Below the pieces are notes generated by a model, which saw nothing but the letters and a program-made list of their open reading frames with translations, searched no databases and was not told where the DNA came from. The position numbers were made by a program, and so were the translations under genes. Below are positions 59,182 through 64,000 of a stretch of 64,000 bases of DNA, one piece after another; the stretch's first letter is position 1; each line of letters opens with the position of its first letter. Origin of the DNA: an uncultured Eubacteriales bacterium (GTDB lineage Bacteria > Bacillota > Clostridia > Christensenellales > Aristaeellaceae); the NCBI GenBank assembly GCA_902795275.1, contig CADBKQ010000011.1, positions 1 through 64,000 on the forward strand. The letters are read 5' to 3'.

Positions 59182-59772
59182 TCAGGATCCTTTCGCGCTT
59201 TGCAGCGTTTCCGCCAGGGTCAGCACGTCCTGCTCGTAGACGGGGGCCAGGGTGCGGCGATAAATGATGGACGCGGGATGGTACAGCGCGAACAGCGGGA
59301 TGCCCGCTTTGCTGGCAAGCCATTGGCCGTGGCAGTCGCCCACGGTGTTTTTAGCATCGGTCAGGGCTTTCAGCGGCACGTTGCCCAGCGTCGCCAGCGC
59401 CTTGGGCTTCACAGCCTGAATCTCTTTCAGCAGCCAGGGAATGAACAGCGAAAGTTCTTCCTTGTTCGGCGCACGGTTGCGGGTGCGGCCGGTGGAGCCG
59501 ATTTCCGTTGGCCGGATCTTGACCGCGTTGGACACAAAAATGTCCTCCCGGTTCAGCCGGGCCAGGGTCAGGAATTCGTCCAGGTTTTTGCCCGCTTTGC
59601 CCACGAAGGGACGGCGCTTGATCACTTCCGTTTCCCCCGGCGCTTCGCCGATGAGCATCAGCACCGGGCTGTCACCCTTGCCCTCGCCCAGCACCAGGGG
59701 CTTGTCCTCCCCCGGCCAGAGGGGCTTGAAAAAGGCCTGCATTTCCTGGTAGACCGTTTGAACCGTAGCCAC
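59182..59772 (-). CDS. Uracil-DNA glycosylase-like protein without Fe-S cysteines
   Basis: 196 residues, GTG start 59772 with GAGGTG seven bases upstream. The UDG fold is visible: LMLIGEAPGETEVIKRRPFVGKAG (motif A region), IFVSNAVKIRPTE and LFALYHPASII (motif B region). Family 4 enzymes carry four Cys for a [4Fe-4S] cluster; here only one Cys is present, so it has no such cluster. The substrate may be another damaged base. It lies about 200 bases downstream of a complete family 4 gene with repeat R7 in between. Confidence 0.85.
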   Translation of the reverse strand: MATVQTVYQEMQAFFKPLWPGEDKPLVLGEGKGDSPVLMLIGEAPGETEVIKRRPFVGKAGKNLDEFLTLARLNREDIFVSNAVKIRPTEIGSTGRTRNRAPNKEELSLFIPWLLKEIQAVKPKALATLGNVPLKALTDAKNTVGDCHGQWLASKAGIPLFALYHPASIIYRRTLAPVYEQDVLTLAETLQSAKGS

Positions 59773-59817
59773 AGAAACACCTCAAGAAATATGATGATCA
59801 TAGCTGTTCAGCCGTTG

Positions 59818-59931
59818 GAGGGATTAGGGAATAGGGATTAGGGATTAGTCATTTTGTTTTACTCTTTCGTTGGCTTCCAATCGTATCACAAACTATCTTT
59901 ACTAATCCCTATTCCCTAATCCATAATCCCT
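59818..59931. repeat. Inverted repeat with GGGATTA/GGGAATA arms, copy R7
   Basis: Arms 59818-59849 and 59901-59931; core TCATTTTGTTTTACTCTTTC...ACTATCTTTACTAATCCC. Followed by CTTTTATAACATAAAGCATCC, similar to the flank of R3. It separates the two UDG-like genes. Confidence 0.88.
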
Positions 59932-59970
59932 TTTATAACATAAAGCATCCGTTAATCCACGACTGGCCTG

Positions 59971-60531
59971 TTACTCTTTTTCCCCGCACAGTTTTTCTTT
60001 CACCGCCTGCAAATCGTGCCAGGCGTCGCGCTTTTTGGATTCATCCCGCAGGAGGGCGGCGGGATGGTAGGTGGGCATGAACCACACGCCCTTCTTCTCC
60101 ACCCACTGCCCCCGGTCGCGGGTGATGCGGATCTGGTCGCCCAGCACGGCGCGGGCGGCGGTGGCGCCCAATAAAACAATCACCTTGGGCTTCACCAGCG
60201 CGAACTGCGCACGCAGGAAGGGCAGGCAAGCCACGACTTCCTCAGGCGCGGGCACCCGGTTCTGAGGCGGGCGGCACTTGACCACGTTGCAGATATACAC
60301 CTTCTCCCGGGTCATGCCGATGGCCGCGATCATTTTCGTCAGCAGCTGTCCCGCCGCGCCGACAAAAGCCAGGCCCTGCAAATCTTCCTCCGCGCCGGGG
60401 CCTTCCCCGATGAACATAAGGTCGGCGTTGCCGTCGCCCTGACCCGGCACTTTATGCCGGATATGGCGGCACAGCCCGCATCTGTCGCACGCTTCGATGT
60501 CCGCGTGCAGCGAATCCCAGGAAACCTCCAT
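59971..60531 (-). CDS. Family 4 uracil-DNA glycosylase
   Basis: 186 residues. The Fe-S cysteines are in place (CDRCGLCRHIRHKVPG start, CNVVKCRPPQNRVP). Motif A is LMFIGEGPGAEEDLQGLAFVG, motif B FMPTYHPAALLRD. It removes uracil from DNA. ATG 60531 has GAGGAGG upstream. Confidence 0.95.
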   Translation of the reverse strand: MEVSWDSLHADIEACDRCGLCRHIRHKVPGQGDGNADLMFIGEGPGAEEDLQGLAFVGAAGQLLTKMIAAIGMTREKVYICNVVKCRPPQNRVPAPEEVVACLPFLRAQFALVKPKVIVLLGATAARAVLGDQIRITRDRGQWVEKKGVWFMPTYHPAALLRDESKKRDAWHDLQAVKEKLCGEKE

Positions 60532-60584
60532 GGCCGCGCCTCCTCATCCCTATTATACCGGAGAACAAAAGAATCCATGCAAGG

Positions 60585-60806
60585 TTATGTCAGCCTGGTT
60601 CTGATAATGGAAAAGGTGCTGGAAATGTCATCGGTCAGCCAGGAAATGAGGCTGAACAGCAGGGCCAGCAGCACAAAAATGCAGATCATGCCCAGCACTA
60701 CGCCAAAAAAATCCAACATCTTATAGAGCAGGCTGAGCCTCTCCCGCTTCTCCTCCTGCTCCCATTTCATCCGCTGCTCGTAATCCTGTCGGCTTTGCTG
60801 AGACAT
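60585..60806 (-). CDS. Small single-span membrane protein
   Basis: 73 residues: a charged, Gln/Arg/Glu-rich N-terminus (QDYEQRMKWEQEEKRERL) then one or two hydrophobic segments (FFGVVLGMICIFVLLALLFSLISWL). RBS AAGGAGG. No family recognised. It lies between the UDG gene and repeat R8. Confidence 0.65.
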   Translation of the reverse strand: MSQQSRQDYEQRMKWEQEEKRERLSLLYKMLDFFGVVLGMICIFVLLALLFSLISWLTDDISSTFSIIRTRLT

Positions 60807-60850
60807 GGCGATATTTTTCCTCCTTGATAAAGAGCGCTTTAAGTTATAAA

Positions 60851-60965
60851 AGGGATTAGGGATTAGGGAATAGGGATTAGGGATTAGTCATTTTTGTTTT
60901 GCTATTTCGTTGGTTTCCAATCGTGTTGTGGACAGGTTCATTGTACACTATCTTCCCCCTTTTAT
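60851..60965. repeat. Inverted repeat with GGGATTA/GGGAATA arms, copy R8 (right arm lost)
   Basis: Left arm 60851-60889 of five 7-mers and the common core TCATTTTTGTTTTGCTATTTC...GTACACTATCTT; the right arm is replaced by CCCCCTTTTATAACC, a flank also seen near R3 and R7. A decayed or half copy. Confidence 0.75.
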
Positions 60966-60978
60966 AACCTAAAGTGTC

Positions 60979-61494
60979 CTAAACATAGTCCATCCATGGC
61001 GCGGCTTCGTCCTGGCGGCCAGTCAATTGGCCTTCCGCGGAGAGGTTGGGGAAGCCTTGCTGGCGCAGGGCTTCGTAGACGATAATCGCCACGGAGTTGG
61101 CCAGGTTCAGGGAGCGCGCGTCCGGCCGCATGGGAATGCGCACGCAGCGGTCATACACCCTTTGCAGCAGCGATTCCGGCAGGCCCTTCGTCTCGCACCC
61201 GAACACCAGAAAATCGTCCGCGCCGTACCGCGCTTCGGTGTAGGCCCGCGGTGCTTTCGTGGAAGCAAAGTGGTACTGGGCGTTGGGGTACTTTTCCATC
61301 AGCGCTTCAAAACTGGGCATCACCTGGATATTCACCATGGAAAAATAATCCAGCCCCGCCCGCTTCATGTATTTGTCCGCCAGCTGAAACCCCAGCGGTT
61401 CAATCAGGATCAGCCCTGTGCGCGTGGCCGCGCAGGTGCGGGCGATGTTGCCGGTATTTTGTGGAATTTCCGGCGCGTATAAAACGACGTGCAT
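60979..61494 (-). CDS. trmL: tRNA (cytidine/uridine-34-2'-O)-methyltransferase TrmL
   Basis: 171 residues, SPOUT knot enzyme. MHVVLYAPEIPQNTGNIART is diagnostic, with LVFGCETKGLPESLL and IPMRPDARSLNLANSVAI forming the SAM-binding knot. It methylates the wobble ribose of certain leucine tRNAs. It shares a short operon with the dehydrogenase C-domain gene, 15 bases upstream. Confidence 0.95.
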   Translation of the reverse strand: MHVVLYAPEIPQNTGNIARTCAATRTGLILIEPLGFQLADKYMKRAGLDYFSMVNIQVMPSFEALMEKYPNAQYHFASTKAPRAYTEARYGADDFLVFGCETKGLPESLLQRVYDRCVRIPMRPDARSLNLANSVAIIVYEALRQQGFPNLSAEGQLTGRQDEAAPWMDYV

Positions 61495-61509
61495 GGTCTG
61501 TTTCTTCCT

Positions 61510-62190
61510 TTACTCGTGATGCTTCCACGCTTTTGCCAGGGCGTCCAGAAGGCCCAATAGCTGCAAATCCCGCAATTGTTCGGTGATCAGCTCCTCCAGG
61601 CCGGGGATTTCCCGCAGGTCTTCTTGCCAGATGGCCCGGTCGCTGAGGGCGGCGTAAGCCAGGGATTCCGGCGGCATATCGCAGGACAGGCGGGAGAAGG
61701 AGGAAAGAATCTCCTCGTCCTCGCTGACGAAGCAGCGCTCGCCGTTTTTAAGTACGGTATACCGCCCATCCTCCTCCTGCCGCGCCCCGGCAAACAGCAT
61801 GATGAGGCAGGCCAGGCTCATGCACAGGCAGGGCGGCAGGTGTTCATCCCGTTCCACATAGTTTTTCAGGATGGGCAGCGCCTGGCTGTCCCACCCGCGC
61901 ACAGCTTCCGGCAGCAGGGCCAGCGGCTGGGCGGCGGCGGGGTCTTCCAGCTCTTTGCACACCGCCATGGCGACGGGGTCCAGAATGTCCCGGTGTTCCC
62001 CCAGGCAGGGCATGATTTCATGCAGCAGCGTGTGGCCCAGGAACGCCCGGAGGGTATCGTCCTTCATGCAGTCGCGCACCGTGTCCAGCCCTGCCAGCAT
62101 GCCCACCGGCAGAATGACGGACAGCAGGCTGTCCCGCATCCGCGTCCGCGCGGCTTTCATCTTCTCCTGCCGCTTTTCTTCAATCGTCAT
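61510..62190 (-). CDS. Orphan C-terminal domain of a tagaturonate reductase/mannitol dehydrogenase
   Basis: 226 residues. VGMLAGLDTVRDCMKDDTLRAF, PILKNYVERDEHLPPCLCMS and WQEDLREIPGLEELI match the C-terminal helical half of UxaB-type reductases (full length ~480). The N-terminal Rossmann domain is absent, and the catalytic LNGAH-type stretch of the family reads RDSLLSVILPVG here. It begins with its own RBS-like GGGGGG and a charged helix. It could be a truncated pseudogene or a domain put to another use; no uronate gene is adjacent. Confidence 0.7.
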   Translation of the reverse strand: MTIEEKRQEKMKAARTRMRDSLLSVILPVGMLAGLDTVRDCMKDDTLRAFLGHTLLHEIMPCLGEHRDILDPVAMAVCKELEDPAAAQPLALLPEAVRGWDSQALPILKNYVERDEHLPPCLCMSLACLIMLFAGARQEEDGRYTVLKNGERCFVSEDEEILSSFSRLSCDMPPESLAYAALSDRAIWQEDLREIPGLEELITEQLRDLQLLGLLDALAKAWKHHE

Positions 62191-62443
62191 GCCTGCATCC
62201 CCCCAGGTTTCCGCCTTTTATATTCTGCCGTATATTTTACCAAAGATTCCCCTGCGTGTAAAGCGTGCAATTGTCAACACGGGAAAATCAGGCAAAACGC
62301 TGGAAGGGGGTCTGAGGAAGCCGAAGCAAAAAAGCCAAAAAAGTGCAGCAGAAGCGGCGCGTCTCCCTTGTGTCCCGCCGTCTTGTGTGATACACTGTTA
62401 GGCGGCGTCAGCAGGTCTTTGCTGCGCGGGAAGGATTGTTTGG
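62191..62443. other. Intergenic region, divergent promoters not resolved
   Basis: About 250 bases between divergent genes, with an A-rich patch (62321-62345) and a purine-rich GGAAGGGGGTCTGAGG stretch. No clear hexamer pair, hairpin or repeat was recognised. Confidence 0.4.
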
Positions 62444-63217
62444 ATGATTGAAAAGTGGGGCATCCCCATTACGCCCATTTCCGGGAAGAAAAAGCCCCGG
62501 ACGGTATACGTTTATCTGCCCCAAGCGGCGGAGGAGGACCCAGACGCCCGGTTCCCGGTGCTGTACATGTTCGACGGCCACAATGTTTTTTTTGACAAGG
62601 ACGCCACGTATGGAAAGAGCTGGGGCATGGGAGACTATCTGGATGAAACCGAAACGCCGCTGATCGTGGTGGGCGTGGAGTGCGACCATCGGCCCCCCAA
62701 CGCCCGGCTTTCCGAATATTCCCCCTTCACCTTCCGGGATGAGGAGTTCGGCCATGTGACGGGCCGGGGCAAGCTGTTCATGGACTGGCTGACGGGAACG
62801 CTTAAGCCCATCATCGACAAGCGCTACCCCACCCTGCCCGAATGGGAAACCACCTGGATCTGCGGCAGCAGCATGGGCGGGCTGATGAGCCTGTACGCCG
62901 TGACCTGCTACAACCACATTTTCAGCCGCGCGGCGGCGCTGTCGCCCTCCGTCGATCTGGTGAAGGGCAAGCTGGTGCCGCTGATTAAGGAAGCCGATTT
63001 CGCCCCCGGCACCGTGGTGTATATGGACTACGGTTCCCGGGAGATGGAGGATCAGGGCGGCGGCGTGCTGCGGAATTTCATGCGCACCGCCGACGCGCTG
63101 ATGGAGCAGGGCGTGTTCGTCACCAGCCGCATCGTACCCAACGGCGACCACTGCGAGGAGTGCTGGGAGGAGCAGATTCCCCTTTTCATGCCGGTATTGT
63201 TTTACGACAGGGAGTGA
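62444..63217 (+). CDS. Esterase-D-like alpha/beta hydrolase
   Basis: 257 residues, no signal peptide. VLYMFDGHNVFFDKDATYGKSWG, the nucleophile elbow ICGSSMGGLMSLYA (Ser) and late VPNGDHCEECWEEQ (His) are visible. Esterase family PF00756 enzymes include feruloyl and acetyl esterases and mycolyl-type hydrolases; the close second gene suggests a pair acting on one substrate, possibly carbohydrate esters. Confidence 0.88.
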   Translation: MIEKWGIPITPISGKKKPRTVYVYLPQAAEEDPDARFPVLYMFDGHNVFFDKDATYGKSWGMGDYLDETETPLIVVGVECDHRPPNARLSEYSPFTFRDEEFGHVTGRGKLFMDWLTGTLKPIIDKRYPTLPEWETTWICGSSMGGLMSLYAVTCYNHIFSRAAALSPSVDLVKGKLVPLIKEADFAPGTVVYMDYGSREMEDQGGGVLRNFMRTADALMEQGVFVTSRIVPNGDHCEECWEEQIPLFMPVLFYDRE

Positions 63218-63226
63218 TGAAAACCC

Positions 63227-63982
63227 ATGGAGACACAGTATTTTAAGGAATACAGCCCCGCCCTGGACCGGGATATGGAAATGAAGGTGTGGGGCCACGC
63301 GGGACGGCCCGTGCTGTTTATCCCGTGCCAGAACGGGCGGTTCTACGATTTCGAGAACTATAACATGGCCGAGGTCTGGCGGCCCTGGATCGACGCGGGC
63401 CAGGTGATGGTGTTCGCCATCGACACCATCGACCAGGAAACCTGGAGCGACATCTGGGGCGACGCGGGCCACCGCTCCTGGATGCACGAGCGCTGGATGA
63501 GCTTCATCTTTGACGAGGTCGCGCCGTTCATCCAGGATATGACCCGGCAGCGCAACGGCTGGGACGGCAATCCTGGCATCATTGCCTTCGGCTGCTCCCT
63601 GGGCGCGACCCACGCGGCCAACCTGTTTTTCCGGCGGCCCGACCTGTTCGACGGCTTGCTGGCCCTGAGCGGCATCTACACCGCCAGCTACGGCTTTGGC
63701 ACCTACATGGACGAACGGGTGTACCTCAACAGCCCGGTGGATTACCTGGGCGGCATGCCCGCCGACCATCCCTTCATCCAGCGGTACAACAACAACCGCG
63801 GCATCATCGTGGTGGGCCAGGGCCCCTGGGAAGTGCCGGATACGACCTTCCAATTGAAGGGGATCTGCGAATCCAAGGGCATCAACGTCTGGTTCGATAT
63901 CTGGGGCTACGACGTGAAGCACGATTGGGATTGGTGGTATGAGCAGGTCAGGTATCATGTGCCGCATTTGCTGGAAAATTGA
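63227..63982 (+). CDS. Second esterase-like alpha/beta hydrolase
   Basis: 251 residues, starting 9 bases after the previous gene. Elbow FGCSLGATHAANLFFRRPD (Ser), an early VLFIPCQNGRFYDFENYN and a final VKHDWDWWYEQVRYHVPHLL (His). Same superfamily as its neighbour but quite different in sequence, so a functional pair rather than a recent duplication. Related to PF00756-type putative esterases of Clostridia. Confidence 0.85.
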   Translation: METQYFKEYSPALDRDMEMKVWGHAGRPVLFIPCQNGRFYDFENYNMAEVWRPWIDAGQVMVFAIDTIDQETWSDIWGDAGHRSWMHERWMSFIFDEVAPFIQDMTRQRNGWDGNPGIIAFGCSLGATHAANLFFRRPDLFDGLLALSGIYTASYGFGTYMDERVYLNSPVDYLGGMPADHPFIQRYNNNRGIIVVGQGPWEVPDTTFQLKGICESKGINVWFDIWGYDVKHDWDWWYEQVRYHVPHLLEN

Positions 63983-64000
63983 TGATTTGTGTGGAGTGTG

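Noticed and set aside
59818..59931. TTAGGG-like repeats as eukaryotic telomere contamination
   Set aside because: The units are 7-mers alternating GGGATTA and GGGAATA, form inverted repeats and lie between bacterial genes at many places.
1..64000. tRNA and rRNA genes
   Set aside because: No cloverleaf ending in a typical TTC-loop arm and no rRNA-like conserved stretch was noticed; a dedicated scan could still find one.

Overview
The window reads as chromosomal DNA of a GC-rich anaerobic Firmicute of class Clostridia, most likely an uncultured gut or rumen lineage of the Christensenellales type (the family is a guess). The reasons are: reverse rubrerythrin, a tungsten/molybdenum aldehyde:ferredoxin oxidoreductase, a sensory-type [FeFe]-hydrogenase operon, a DivIVA/SepF division cluster, Gram-positive type I signal peptidases, two-subunit L-serine dehydratase, strong AGGAGG ribosome sites and sigma-A promoters with 17-bp spacers. 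No rRNA, tRNA, CRISPR array, prophage or intact insertion sequence was seen. Many long open frames opposite real genes are GC-driven shadows and were left out.

Layout. 1-4.9 kb (minus): a ydhY/ydhV-like Tat-signal ferredoxin plus AOR behind a long structured leader, then DUF951 with three tandem signal peptidases. 5-9.2 kb: GH67 alpha-glucuronidase, lgt, tatD. 9.3-13.3 kb (minus): the division cluster HlyD-like/YggS/SepF/DivIVA. 13.6-21.2 kb: sirtuin, solitary sugar-ABC ATPase, ABC exporter with Rrf2 regulator, GH20 enzyme, double GNAT. 21.4-23.6 kb: DRTGG / HATPase / H-cluster sensor operon. 23.7-29.5 kb: GH13 lipoprotein, small proteins, NAGPA-type glycosidase, NahK-like sugar kinase. 29.5-35.5 kb (minus): two solute-binding proteins around a 1229-residue membrane/beta-propeller/HD-GYP protein, the best candidate for an undescribed signalling system. 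35.6-41 kb: NUDIX-DUF1653 fusion, YlmH, a VanY-fold pseudoenzyme, XRE-AbrB regulator with an ABC-2 transporter. 41.9-47.6 kb: rubrerythrin, threonine synthase, P-loop protein, MnmM-like methyltransferase, FdhD-like protein and tatBAC. 47.8-64 kb: degenerate receiver protein, SPFH protein, MATE pump, serine dehydratase, a sigma-factor fusion gene, ECF S-component, a MocR-like regulator without its PLP lysine, HAD phosphatase, two uracil-DNA glycosylases, TrmL, an orphan dehydrogenase C-domain and two esterases.

Functional links. The Tat translocase can export the Tat-signal ferredoxin, and the FdhD-like protein suits a cell that makes molybdopterin enzymes. GH67, GH20, GH13, NAGPA and NahK-like enzymes with a shared sugar-ABC ATPase point to glycan use.

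The intergenic DNA is unusually rich in dispersed structured repeats: (i) three ~460-bp multi-hairpin elements, one with a second structured element inserted in a hairpin loop; (ii) at least eight inverted repeats whose arms are tandem 7-mers of the GGGATTA/GGGAATA type, plus three analogous families built from different 7-mers; (iii) a GGGGAACC...GGTTCCCC hairpin family with compensatory changes; (iv) a modular promoter/hairpin array at 57.9-58.3 kb. Several genes look degenerate or recombined (VanY-like, FdhD-like, MocR-like, the sigma fusion, a P-loop remnant, the dehydrogenase C-domain), so this genome appears to be actively rearranging. All calls are from reading sequence; no database search was run.
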